Assembly: GCA_018822545.1 (NCBI GenBank)
Contig: JAHJKA010000041.1
Coordinates: 1 to 60,003, forward strand
Reading direction: 5' to 3'
From: Pseudomonadota bacterium
Lineage (GTDB): Bacteria > Desulfobacterota > Desulfobulbia > Desulfobulbales > SURF-16
DNA: 60,003 nt
The notes under the pieces were generated by a model. It did no database searches, was not told where the DNA came from, and worked only from the letters and a program-made list of their open reading frames with translations. The position numbers were made by a program, and so were the translations under genes. Shown piece by piece: positions 51,566 to 59,824 of the stretch; the first letter of the stretch is position 1, and the number at the start of each line of letters is the position of its first letter.

Positions 51566-53965
51566 ATGAGCAAATTGAATAAAAAATATTCAGTCTGGCA
51601 AAAGATCGATTTACACATACATACTGATTCGAGCCAAAAGACCAAAGATAATGACTATAAAGGGATTTTCTCTGTTAAAATATTGCATGAAAAACTAATA
51701 GAGCAAGATGTCAAAATTTTTTCACTTACTGACCACAACATTATTAATATACAAGCGTACAAAGAGTATTTTGATACATATCATGCTGACACAGACCCTC
51801 TATTATTGCTTGGCGTTGAACTAGATATTGAGAGAAAAGACAAAACATATCATTCCCTACTCATTTTCAATTGTAGTAATAGTACATATGCAGAAAAAAT
51901 AAATGATAGGCTAGAGAAGAAATTTACTGCAAAGTCTCTGTCATTAAAGGAAAGGAAGCTGACTATAGAAGAAATAATAGAGACTTTCCCTGTAGATGAT
52001 TTTTTCTTCATTCCACACGCTGGAAATACCGCAAGTATAGTAGATGGCTACAAAGGTGAAATAGAGGAAGCTCAGAAAATGCTTATTCTACTCCAAAGCC
52101 CTCTAGAAAAGGTTCCAGAAAAATGTAAACAAATATACAACTACAATTTTGATACAATTCTATATGAAGCCTTTAAAAATAAAGATGACTATGCATACAT
52201 TGAGTTTTCTGACAACCATAACATTCAAAAATACCCTTGCCGGCATAAGGGAGATATTGGAGACCACGAGTTTTATAGCATAAAAGGTAGCAAAAATTAC
52301 GAGACCATAAGGTTGGCGTTTATCGATCCTAAGTCAAGAATAAAGTCATCTGTAGAGTTTAATGCCATAAGTCAGCCAAGAAATTTTATAGAAACTTTAA
52401 AGTTTAAATCATTATCCAACATTGAAGATTCTACTTTAGATTTTAGTCCGCATTTGAATGTTATTATTGGTGGTCGTTCAAGCGGTAAAAGTCTACTTAT
52501 GGATATTTTAAATAGAAGTATTGACCAGCTAGAGGTTGACTCAAAATATGATTCAATAGAAGAAGGATTAGAAATAGAAATAAAATCTAAATTTGATGCA
52601 TCTTTTAAGAAAAAAACATCAGTTGACACATCCATAATACAAATCAACCAAGGAGATATTGTTAATTTTTTCGAAAAAAACAAACTTGAGGATTTAGCAC
52701 GAAAAACTGACAAGTTAACGCAATATTCTTTGGCAAAAGAGGAGTTTAGGGTTCAAAAATCAAAATTGGAAGAACTTATTAACGATTTGCAAAAAGGTTA
52801 TAATGAAGCATTTGATCTTGATGTGCATCAAAAACTTATTTTACATCAGCATACTATCGAAAAGTATCTCAGTAACGAATATTTATTTAAAGTAGATATA
52901 CTTGAGATTGAGAAACTTCTTGAGTCAAAGGATTTACTTACTATCAACGAAATTTTATTGTCATCTTTGATTGACAATCTTGACAAATTTAAAGAGTCTG
53001 ATTTTTTTGCACTTACCACAGAAGAGAAACAAATATTAATAGATTTTGACAAATTAGTTAAGACGAAGAAAAAAGAAATAGATCAAGCAACTTCAAGGAG
53101 AAACAGGTTTGATATATTTTTAAATAAAGTAAAAATTAACATTCAAATAGCAAATTCAACTTTAAATACCGAAGGTCAAGAAAAAGCACAAGCACAAGAG
53201 TCTATTCAGAAGAAGATTAGTGCAACTGCTAAACTATTTTCCACTCTGAGCAATCTGAGAAAAATCACAAAAGAAGTTGAGTCTTACAACTTCTCACATA
53301 AGGAAGAAATAGAATTAGATTCTGAAAGCAAGCTTTGCCTAGAAGTCTATTCAAAAGACAAAATCACAGATATAATTATTGAAGGCATAAAAGACCCTGA
53401 TAATCAAAATCTGTATATGTGTCTTCTCAAGTTATTGAATGGTGGTAGTAAGATTAAAAATCTTGGTGATAATAAACCTGAAAGTTTAAAAAAGAAAAAC
53501 AAGACACAACTTAAATATTTATTTGATTGTTTTGACAACCCAAATGATTTTCTTGAATATAAAGATGGCTCAAGTTCAAAAAGCAATAGCCCTGGCTATA
53601 ATTCAGAGAAGTACCTCCAAGTTATTCTTAACAATCCCTCCTCAAACCTCATCCTTATCGATCAACCTGAAGATAATTTAGGAAACAGATTTATTTCTGA
53701 ACAATTAGTCGATCTTATTAGGGATCTAAAGTTTAAAAAACAACTATTCTTGGTTACTCACAATCCGGCAATTGTTGTTTATGGGGACGCAGAATCAATT
53801 ATCTTCGCACAAAACGACAACAACAAAATATCATATAATCAAATTAAGCTTGAGGACGAATCTTCCCAAAGGGAAATTTGCGGTGTGTTAGATGGTGGCG
53901 AATATATTTTTGATAACAGAGCGAAAAAATATAACATTCAAAAATTATTAAATATCGGTGAATAA
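51566..53965 (+). CDS. PHP-domain/ABC-type ATPase fusion (TrlF-like)
   Basis: 799 residues. PHP phosphoesterase at 1-~230: His17 and His19 (DLHIHT), Asp56-His57 (LTDHN), Glu85, His151 (PHAGN) and FSDNH. Then an SMC/RecN-like ATPase: Walker A GGRSSGKS at 302-309, a long coiled-coil insert (~380-600), Walker B ILIDQPEDNLG with Asp699 and the QPEDN hallmark, and a His-loop in LVTHNPAIVVYGD. This fits the TrlF-type AAA-like ATPase family. The gene is very AT-rich against its neighbours, a sign of transfer. A partner protein starts one base after its stop. Confidence 0.88.
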   Translation: MSKLNKKYSVWQKIDLHIHTDSSQKTKDNDYKGIFSVKILHEKLIEQDVKIFSLTDHNIINIQAYKEYFDTYHADTDPLLLLGVELDIERKDKTYHSLLIFNCSNSTYAEKINDRLEKKFTAKSLSLKERKLTIEEIIETFPVDDFFFIPHAGNTASIVDGYKGEIEEAQKMLILLQSPLEKVPEKCKQIYNYNFDTILYEAFKNKDDYAYIEFSDNHNIQKYPCRHKGDIGDHEFYSIKGSKNYETIRLAFIDPKSRIKSSVEFNAISQPRNFIETLKFKSLSNIEDSTLDFSPHLNVIIGGRSSGKSLLMDILNRSIDQLEVDSKYDSIEEGLEIEIKSKFDASFKKKTSVDTSIIQINQGDIVNFFEKNKLEDLARKTDKLTQYSLAKEEFRVQKSKLEELINDLQKGYNEAFDLDVHQKLILHQHTIEKYLSNEYLFKVDILEIEKLLESKDLLTINEILLSSLIDNLDKFKESDFFALTTEEKQILIDFDKLVKTKKKEIDQATSRRNRFDIFLNKVKINIQIANSTLNTEGQEKAQAQESIQKKISATAKLFSTLSNLRKITKEVESYNFSHKEEIELDSESKLCLEVYSKDKITDIIIEGIKDPDNQNLYMCLLKLLNGGSKIKNLGDNKPESLKKKNKTQLKYLFDCFDNPNDFLEYKDGSSSKSNSPGYNSEKYLQVILNNPSSNLILIDQPEDNLGNRFISEQLVDLIRDLKFKKQLFLVTHNPAIVVYGDAESIIFAQNDNNKISYNQIKLEDESSQREICGVLDGGEYIFDNRAKKYNIQKLLNIGE

Positions 53966-53966
53966 T

Positions 53967-54269
53967 ATGAATACCATAGGAATTAGTATGTCTACAGGTG
54001 ATGACAATAGTTTGATCCTTGCTTTTAATACTGGCGAAAAAATAAAAATATTAACTACTGGGGATGTTGATCTTTCAGAATACGTAACCAAATTAACACA
54101 TCTTATTGATAAGAAAATAAAACTCGATTTTACTAAACATACATTTGACGACTCAAAATTCAATCTTATACAGGATACAATAGAGAAAATTACTGGTTCT
54201 TTTAATGAAACAGTTGAAGATGAAATTATAAACGAAGATGCTGTTGTACTTGCCGAAGTTGGCAAGTAA
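53967..54269 (+). CDS. 100-residue partner protein of the PHP-ATPase
   Basis: An ATG one base after the ATPase stop gives MNTIGISMSTGDDNSLILAF..., 100 residues, acidic, with a GEKIKILTTGDVDLSEYV strand-turn-helix. The shared composition and tight spacing say it moved with the ATPase. No family recognised; it could be a sensor or regulatory subunit. Confidence 0.7.
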   Translation: MNTIGISMSTGDDNSLILAFNTGEKIKILTTGDVDLSEYVTKLTHLIDKKIKLDFTKHTFDDSKFNLIQDTIEKITGSFNETVEDEIINEDAVVLAEVGK

Positions 54270-54326
54270 TTAATGAGAACAAAGATCATTCTTATATGCA
54301 AACAACAGAGTAGAAAACGGCAGGTT

Positions 54327-54451
54327 GCCGAACAATGCGTTAAACGCCGACCAGCGAACACGCGCGTTTTCTTGAGTTATTCTAAGCAATTTACAACGCT
54401 TAAAGTTGATTGCCAAACTGGTCGGCTGGCGGGTTAACTTGAGCGTTCGCA
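54327..54451 (+). repeat. Integron attC-like element
   Basis: Left end GCCGAACAATGCGTTAAACG (R''/L''-like, consensus RYYYAAC) and right end TTAACTTGAGCGTTCGCA (L'/R'-like, consensus GTTRRRY). GTTAAACGCCGACCAG (54339-54354) is inverted at 54418-54438 with a five-base bulge. About 125 bases long, it ends 11 bases before the next gene. The R' box GTTCGCA departs from consensus (GTTAGGC). So attC-like, maybe degenerate. Confidence 0.6.
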
Positions 54452-54461
54452 GGAATAAAAA

Positions 54462-55022
54462 ATGAAAATTGCATGTCTCGCATGGGGTTCTCTTGTTTGG
54501 GAACCAAAAGATTTATTAATCAGGCAACCATGGTTTAATGATGGTCCACTTTTACCAATTGAGTTCTGCCGCCAATCTCTTGATGGCCGTATCACATTAG
54601 TCATAACTCCTGAAAAGCAGCCTGTTCGGACCCTCTGGGCATTATTTTCAGTAGGTCAACTTGAAGACGCCATAGATAATCTCAGAAGTCGAGAGGGTAT
54701 TCTTTCCAAAAACAGGGACAAGCATATAGGAAGGTGGGAAAATGACGCGACACCTCAAAACGAAATCGAAAAAGAGATCGCAGGCTGGGCAAAAGAAAAA
54801 AGATTAGATGCTGTCGTGTGGACTGCGTTACCGTCAAAATTTAACGACACAAATGATGTAGTCCCTTCAATCGATGACCTTCTTGGTTACTTCAAGTTAT
54901 TGGCGTTTGAAAAAAGACAAAATGCAGAAACTTATATACGAAAAGCCCCAAAGCAAATTGATACAGACTATCGCCGCTATTTCCAGTCTGAGTTGGGATG
55001 GAGCCCTCAAAACAATTATTGA
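54462..55022 (+). CDS. Cassette-like protein, possible GGCT/ChaC-type fold
   Basis: 186 residues beginning ACLAWGSLVWEPKD. The GSLVW(x)P text resembles the gamma-glutamylcyclotransferase entry motif (GYGSLIW.P), and LPIEFCRQSLDGRITLVI continues a plausible strand pair. The rest is charged and soluble. The gene starts 11 bases after the attC-like element, as cassette genes do. Function unknown beyond the tentative fold. Confidence 0.5.
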   Translation: MKIACLAWGSLVWEPKDLLIRQPWFNDGPLLPIEFCRQSLDGRITLVITPEKQPVRTLWALFSVGQLEDAIDNLRSREGILSKNRDKHIGRWENDATPQNEIEKEIAGWAKEKRLDAVVWTALPSKFNDTNDVVPSIDDLLGYFKLLAFEKRQNAETYIRKAPKQIDTDYRRYFQSELGWSPQNNY

Positions 55023-55150
55023 AACTGCGAACAATTGGGCGAGCAGGGGGTCAAATCTTTATTCGTGACAGTTGTGGATTTTACCAACAATTTCATGCAC
55101 AGGTCAAGCCGGTGATGATCGCGTTATCGATCAGATACGAGAGGTGAGAT

Positions 55151-55468
55151 ATGGCAAGTCCTATGGAAACCCAATTTAACGAAGCGATGCTCGATATCTA
55201 TCGTAAAGCCAAGAGCGAAGCAAAATATAACGCCATCCGTTTCCTTCAAATGGTTACTGATCACGGAGGCATCGCGACGGCTCACATCCTTATCAACTCA
55301 CCTACAGTATCGGATGGCTACACAGCGTTATGGGAGCGTGACCGGTTGGACCTTACAGTTGAGTCAATGATCCTAGAGAACGAGGAATTTCATGAATTGT
55401 TCTCCAAAGAAGAGTTGGCAATTTGTCGTGAAAGGCTGAGTCAGTATCTGCAAAAAAGGAGGCTCTAG
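55151..55468 (+). CDS. Conserved-type hypothetical protein, cassette-like
   Basis: 105 residues, all-helical; SDGYTALWERDRLDLTVESM and a YRKAKSEAKYNAIRFLQMV helix are visible. Similar short proteins occur in integron cassettes and defence islands, from memory. No function known. 128 bases separate it from the previous gene. Confidence 0.6.
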   Translation: MASPMETQFNEAMLDIYRKAKSEAKYNAIRFLQMVTDHGGIATAHILINSPTVSDGYTALWERDRLDLTVESMILENEEFHELFSKEELAICRERLSQYLQKRRL

Positions 55469-55552
55469 CAACTGAGTTGAGTTCGACGGCAAAACATGCA
55501 GTTTCTCGCGTCTCACCCAAAACGTTAGCCACCAAAGAAGAATGGAGTTCCT

Positions 55553-56137
55553 ATGAAAATTAATTTATTTTTTGATAATAACGCATGGGACATTTTGTTC
55601 GATGCGCAAATTGATCTCATTAGGGAGCTTCCTGATAATGAGTTCAGCCTTAACATAACAAGAGAGGCTGAGTTTGAGATACCATTAATGCCCTCTGGAA
55701 AAAGAGAATATGTTGAGAATGTAATAAGCAAAGGGAAAATTATAACAGATAGATATTTTGGTTTTTATGACGAAAGCCTGCCTTTTGAAGAGCAACGCGC
55801 AGGAGGCTTTGGTGACATAAATAACCCTAGTGCTGGTGGGCGCTTTATCGACGAAAGAGAATCAGCACTCATGGCAAGCGAAGCGAACATAGTTGGACCA
55901 ACAAAAAGACCGACTGGATTATTCAAAAATGAGGCAGACGTATCTCTTGCTGCCAGATCGCTGCACTCAGTCGTTTTGACATGTGACGGGAAAAAATCAC
56001 TTAAGCGTGCCAAAAATAATCATGGCGGGATGATAGTTGACCTGAAAATGTACCGCAAAGGGCAATCTTTGGCAGGTTTTATAAGGTCAGAACTAGCCAG
56101 AATAAAAAAACAAAATGCCTTAATGTTTACTGTATGA
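55553..56137 (+). CDS. PIN-like domain protein
   Basis: 194 residues. LFFDNNAWDIL near the start gives the first acidic residue (Asp8), NEADVSLAARSLHSVVLTCDGKK later gives a second acidic cluster and a TCD strand end, as in PIN nucleases. The spacing is suggestive only. A GTTAGCC at 55524-55530 just upstream resembles an R' box. No antitoxin partner is next to it. Confidence 0.45.
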   Translation: MKINLFFDNNAWDILFDAQIDLIRELPDNEFSLNITREAEFEIPLMPSGKREYVENVISKGKIITDRYFGFYDESLPFEEQRAGGFGDINNPSAGGRFIDERESALMASEANIVGPTKRPTGLFKNEADVSLAARSLHSVVLTCDGKKSLKRAKNNHGGMIVDLKMYRKGQSLAGFIRSELARIKKQNALMFTV

Positions 56138-56332
56138 GTGGTGTCATTGGCTTGCTTTTAGAGAAATGGCCAGGAATGCCTCTCTGAATTAAATCCGCAA
56201 TGCACTCCTTGGGATAGATTGTCTTTTATGTGTCCAATATTGACGGTGGTTGTCTTGCCTAAAATTGACAAAAGCAATAGCGTCCTGTATGATATCGCAA
56301 AGTCAACACAAACGACATATCTTGGTGATATT

Positions 56333-57334
56333 ATGGAAAAATTTACATTTATTGACCTGTTTTCCGGCATTGGGGGGTTTCATATTGCCGCAAAAAACAA
56401 TGGCGGCACTTGTCTTATGGCAAGCGAGATTGACCCTGCTGCACAAGAGGCTTATTCTGCCAATTTCCAACTTGAGCCGCACGGCGATATTTCCAAAATA
56501 GCCGCTACCGCCGTCCCTGAACACGACATGCTTTGCGCTGGTTTCCCTTGCCAGCCTTTCAGCATAATCGGAAACCGGCTCGGCTTTGACGATATGCGGG
56601 GGACTCTCTTTTTTGAAATTGTTCGCATACTTCAAGAAAAAAAACCGAAAATGATTGTGCTCGAAAACGTCAAACAACTCTCCACACATAACGGCAAAAA
56701 AACCATCACCAGAATTATTGAATCGCTTAATCAGTTGGGCTACAAGACATATTGGAAAGTCTTGAATGCCTTGGACTATGGCCTTCCTCAAAAACGAGAA
56801 AGGATAATCATTGTTGGATTTATTGATCATAGTGTGGATTTCTCATGGCCAGTTAAAGTCAAAACCTTCAAACCTTTATCCGATATTTTAGAAATTGACG
56901 TAGACGAAAAGCATTTTGCAAGTGAGACAATAAAGAAAAAAAGAGCAGCGACACATGAGAGCAAATATCAACCTGCGATATGGCACGAAAACAAAAGCGG
57001 GAATGTTTCAAGCTACCCTTTTTCGTGTGCGCTAAGGGCTGGAGCCTCTTATAATTATTTACTTGTTGATGGGGAAAGAAGACTGACACCCCGCGAAATG
57101 TTAAGGCTACAAGGGTTCCCAGAATCTTTCCGAATCGTTTGCTCAGATTCACAAACCCGTAAACAGGCCGGCAACGCAGTGCCTTCCCCCATGATTGAAG
57201 CCGTAATAAGAGAGGTGTTAAGTGCAGCGTCCAAAGTTGAGAGACGGGAAAAGCAGGATCGGGACAGAGTTCTACCCTTTGGGGGAGTTCCCGAAAGAAG
57301 TAATTTACGAAATAAGCAAGTGGCTTGTTTATAG
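56333..57334 (+). CDS. DNA cytosine-5 methyltransferase
   Basis: A start at 56333 gives 333 residues (an ATG at 56219 would add 38 unrelated residues). All C5-MTase motifs are visible: FIDLFSGIGGFHIA (I), LCAGFPCQPFS (IV, catalytic Cys), ENVKQL (VI), QKRERIIIVG (VIII), RRLTPREMLRLQGFP (IX) and KQAGNAVPSPMIEAV (X). It would protect sites from the overlapping endonuclease. Confidence 0.95.
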   Translation: MEKFTFIDLFSGIGGFHIAAKNNGGTCLMASEIDPAAQEAYSANFQLEPHGDISKIAATAVPEHDMLCAGFPCQPFSIIGNRLGFDDMRGTLFFEIVRILQEKKPKMIVLENVKQLSTHNGKKTITRIIESLNQLGYKTYWKVLNALDYGLPQKRERIIIVGFIDHSVDFSWPVKVKTFKPLSDILEIDVDEKHFASETIKKKRAATHESKYQPAIWHENKSGNVSSYPFSCALRAGASYNYLLVDGERRLTPREMLRLQGFPESFRIVCSDSQTRKQAGNAVPSPMIEAVIREVLSAASKVERREKQDRDRVLPFGGVPERSNLRNKQVACL

Positions 57335-57953
57335 CTTTGCTGTTGGAAAATCCAATATAAGCGGTGAAGATTGGGGCGACATCTTTGCAAAATCCATTGA
57401 AGGTGATCATCTTTCAAGCCCTGTAGGTTTGGCTGACGTTGTTCTGGACGGTAAGGCATGGTCTGTAAAAAGCGTCCAGAATGACAAGCCGCACACATGT
57501 GAATCTCTCCGCGTAATTTCTGGCAGAAACTCCCCCGACTATTCTTACGGCATTACCGACCCAAGAGAAAATATCCAAGAGACGGGCAAGGCGATACTTG
57601 GCATCTGGAATGAAAGGGTTAATATCGCTTTTGACAAATTTGACTGTCTCAGGACGGCAATCCTTGTCAGAAACATTAACACGCTTGAATTTGCGTTGTT
57701 TGAAATAGAAACACACAAGTTCATTGCTGGCGACTATATCTGGAGCGAAAACAAACGCAATAACCTTGAGGCTCATGATAAAATAACAGGGCAACATCGG
57801 TTTACATGGCAGCCTCATGGGGCGCAATTTACCATCAAATACGCTGTCCCCGCCTCCGCAGTAAGATTTCAACTTAAACGCCCTCAGATCTTAGATTTTG
57901 AGCAAACAATAATACAAATCGGATTTAATGAGGATTGGATAACGATTAAATAA
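57222..57953 (+). CDS. Type II restriction endonuclease candidate
   Basis: A GTG with AGAGGTG upstream begins a 243-residue protein that overlaps the methyltransferase end by 113 bases in another frame. GLADVVLDGKAWSVKSV has a PD-(D/E)xK-like D...KAW-S-K pattern. It is identified as a restriction enzyme mainly by being between methyltransferase and vsr. Recognition site unknown. Confidence 0.75.
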   Translation: MQRPKLRDGKSRIGTEFYPLGEFPKEVIYEISKWLVYSFAVGKSNISGEDWGDIFAKSIEGDHLSSPVGLADVVLDGKAWSVKSVQNDKPHTCESLRVISGRNSPDYSYGITDPRENIQETGKAILGIWNERVNIAFDKFDCLRTAILVRNINTLEFALFEIETHKFIAGDYIWSENKRNNLEAHDKITGQHRFTWQPHGAQFTIKYAVPASAVRFQLKRPQILDFEQTIIQIGFNEDWITIK

Positions 57954-57962
57954 TTTCTACCA

Positions 57963-58367
57963 ATGGACAAAGTAACCCCTGAAGTCAGAAGTAAAATAAT
58001 GCGCAAGGTCCACAGCAAGGACACAACACCAGAAAAAATTGTTCGATCTTTAGCTCACCGCTTAGGGTATCGGTTTCGACTCCATCAAAAAGAACTGCCA
58101 GGAAAACCAGATCTAACCTTTCCGAGAATGAAAAAGGTAGTTTTTGTTCATGGTTGTTTTTGGCATGGTCACAGTTGCAAAGCAGGACAAAATAGGCCGA
58201 AATCGAACACCGAATATTGGGAAAAAAAATTAACAAGAACTCAAACAAGAGACTCTAACAACTTGAAAGACCTTCGTGGCCTTGAATGGCAAACAATAAT
58301 AATATGGGAATGCGAAACTAAAAATATTAAATTACTCACTGAAAAAATCAAACAATTCCTAGGTTGA
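57963..58367 (+). CDS. vsr: Very short patch repair endonuclease (Vsr)
   Basis: 134 residues. MRKVHSKDTTPEKIVR, GYRFRLHQKELPGKPDLTFP, FVHGCFWHGHSC and IIIWECE are diagnostic. It nicks at T/G mismatches formed by 5-methylcytosine deamination, so it repairs the mutagenic cost of the methyltransferase. It is nine bases after the endonuclease, so part of one operon. Confidence 0.95.
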   Translation: MDKVTPEVRSKIMRKVHSKDTTPEKIVRSLAHRLGYRFRLHQKELPGKPDLTFPRMKKVVFVHGCFWHGHSCKAGQNRPKSNTEYWEKKLTRTQTRDSNNLKDLRGLEWQTIIIWECETKNIKLLTEKIKQFLG

Positions 58368-58451
58368 AATCACCCAACAATTCGCTACCAATCACGACGC
58401 ATGAGAATGCCATTTGGTTTTTTCGGGGAGGATGGCCTAGTTGTTTGTAAC

Positions 58452-58470
58452 TGCAACAAAAATGCAACAA
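58452..58470 (+). promoter_or_regulatory. Probable integrase arm-type binding site (right)
   Basis: TGCAACAAAAATGCAACAA, 18 of 19 bases identical with the site at 18040-18058. It ends 58 bases before the attR core. Confidence 0.6.
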
Positions 58471-58528
58471 ACTTCAATTGTTAAATATTAAAAGCTCGTA
58501 GTTCTAATGTGTTAAGTGTCTATGTTGT

Positions 58529-58591
58529 CGAGACTTAAAATCTCGTGAGCCTTTGTGCTCGTGCGAGTTCGATCCTCGCTCTAGGCACCAC
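58529..58591 (+). other. attR core, displaced tRNA-Leu 3' half
   Basis: The right copy of the 63-base core, which is the ancestral 3' half of tRNA-Leu from anticodon stem to CCA and one base. It lacks the acceptor 5' half and D-arm, so is not functional. T58554 differs from A17888 on the left. Confidence 0.92.
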
Positions 58592-58596
58592 AAATT

Positions 58597-58640
58597 ATGG
58601 GGTTTCTGCGCATCTGATATGCTGTAGATACCCCATTTTT
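58597..58640 (+). terminator. Ancestral tRNA-Leu terminator
   Basis: ATGGGGT (58597-58603) pairs with ACCCCAT (58630-58636) and is followed by TTTTG; the 26-base loop contains a further GCAT/ATGC pair. It now lies right of attR, detached from the tRNA it served. Confidence 0.6.
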
Positions 58641-58676
58641 GTTGGTCTATCCTGAGTTTGTGAAAGGAGATTTGCC

Positions 58677-58880
58677 ATGCACATTCTGACGATCTGTATC
58701 CTTCTCGTTTTTGCCTTTGCTGGCTGCAGTAAAGAGCAGGCCAAGCGGGCAGCATTTGAAACCCTGCAAAATATCAAGGCCCAAGATTGTGACGACCGTT
58801 TGGTTGACGGCTGTGGGGAGGGGGAGAAGTTTGATACGTACCAGAGAGAGCGCCAAGAGGTGTTGAACCCGGCCGAGTAA
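58677..58880 (+). CDS. Small lipoprotein
   Basis: 67 residues with a lipobox-type signal (LLVFAFAGCS, Cys17) and a GAAAGGAGA ribosome binding site. The mature part is short and acidic, with two cysteines, and of unknown function. Host gene directly right of attR. Confidence 0.65.
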   Translation: MHILTICILLVFAFAGCSKEQAKRAAFETLQNIKAQDCDDRLVDGCGEGEKFDTYQRERQEVLNPAE

Positions 58881-58939
58881 GCCGTAGCCCTCAATAAAAT
58901 CCTAGTTTTTGTGCTGTTTAGCTTGGGAATAGTTTTTCA

Positions 58940-59824
58940 CTATCCAGCTGTCTCCTGTTTAACAATTGACCAAAAGGCCTGAATCTTCGGATGGGCCATG
59001 TTCTTTTTTGCGGTGCAGATGCCGATGGAAAAGGGCGTCAATTGCGGGGTGACATCGAGCATACGTATCTGATGTTGCATCGGGCTTTTTTCAATCACCA
59101 GTTGGGGAACTACTCCCACTCCACAACCTAAGCTGACCATGGCAAGGATCGCCTCGTTGCCCGCAACCTGCGCGTAAATGGTTGGTTGGATATTCTTGTC
59201 GCTAAACCAGCGGTCGATCCGGTCGCGACTCAGCCCCTGCTCGGCCATAATAATCGGCGTTCTGGTCCAGTCGATCTCGTGGCTTTTCATAATGACAGTT
59301 TCAGGAAAGCTCTTGGGTGCGATGAACACTAATGGGGTCTCGATAATCTTCAGGCACGAGAGTCCTTTGGGTTGTTTTTTGGGTAGAGCGGCAATGGTCA
59401 CATCAACCTCGCCGTTTATGAGCTTTGTTAAGGCTTGGGCGGCGTCACCGGTTTGCAGATTAATATGTACCGAAGGGTGCTCTTTGCGGAATATGCCCAG
59501 GATGCTCGGCAAAATAGAGTAGGCCGCAGTCACCGAGCAATAGAGGGAAATTTCACCGCCAAGGAGATTGTCTCCGGCCAGTTTGTTTTGTAAATCCTGC
59601 CAGCGGGCTGTGGTTTCTTCGGCATATTTTTTGTAAAGTTCTCCGGCCGGGGTCAGGGAGACACTCCGATTGTCACGGATAAAGAGTTGCTCTCCCACCT
59701 CTGCCTCAAGGCGTTGCACTGTTCTGGTAAGGGCAGAGGGGGTTATGTTGCAGGCTCGGCTTGTGCGGCCAAAATGCAGTGTTTCACTCAAGTGCTGAAA
59801 AAGTTTTATTTCTCTGATATTCAT
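58940..59824 (-). CDS. ilvY: LysR-type regulator IlvY
   Basis: A start at 59824 gives 294 residues (E. coli IlvY is 297). Winged HTH (FQHLSETLHFGRTSRACNIT, SALTRTVQRLEAEVG) and an effector domain with GCGVGVVPQLVIEKSP. IlvY activates divergent ilvC in response to acetolactate or acetohydroxybutyrate; whether ilvC lies just beyond 60003 cannot be seen. The upstream 179 bases hold TTGCG/GCAA repeats compatible with its operator and a small TCCTGCC/GGCAGGA hairpin at 59976-60001. Confidence 0.82.
   Translation of the reverse strand: MNIREIKLFQHLSETLHFGRTSRACNITPSALTRTVQRLEAEVGEQLFIRDNRSVSLTPAGELYKKYAEETTARWQDLQNKLAGDNLLGGEISLYCSVTAAYSILPSILGIFRKEHPSVHINLQTGDAAQALTKLINGEVDVTIAALPKKQPKGLSCLKIIETPLVFIAPKSFPETVIMKSHEIDWTRTPIIMAEQGLSRDRIDRWFSDKNIQPTIYAQVAGNEAILAMVSLGCGVGVVPQLVIEKSPMQHQIRMLDVTPQLTPFSIGICTAKKNMAHPKIQAFWSIVKQETAG

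Larger units (their letters stand above)
17863..58591. mobile_element. Integrated myovirus-type prophage with lambda-like head, P2-like tail and defence cargo
   Basis: About 40.7 kb lies between the two att cores. It has integrase at the left end, structural genes on the minus strand, repressor/cro switch at 49.1-50.3 kb and accessory genes on the plus strand up to attR. All expected modules are present and open: terminase, portal, protease, capsid, sheath, tube, tape measure, baseplate, fibre, replication. It could therefore be inducible. Base composition is strikingly heterogeneous: one 60-base line at 25201 has 42 G/C, while one at 52561 has 13. Confidence 0.95.

Noticed and set aside
55023..55150. 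attC between the 54462 and 55151 genes
   Set aside because: A GCGTTATCG-like text occurs but no inverted partner, so it is not called.
55469..55552. Second attC-like site ahead of the PIN-like gene
   Set aside because: A GTTAGCC box is present but no complementary left boxes or palindrome could be found.
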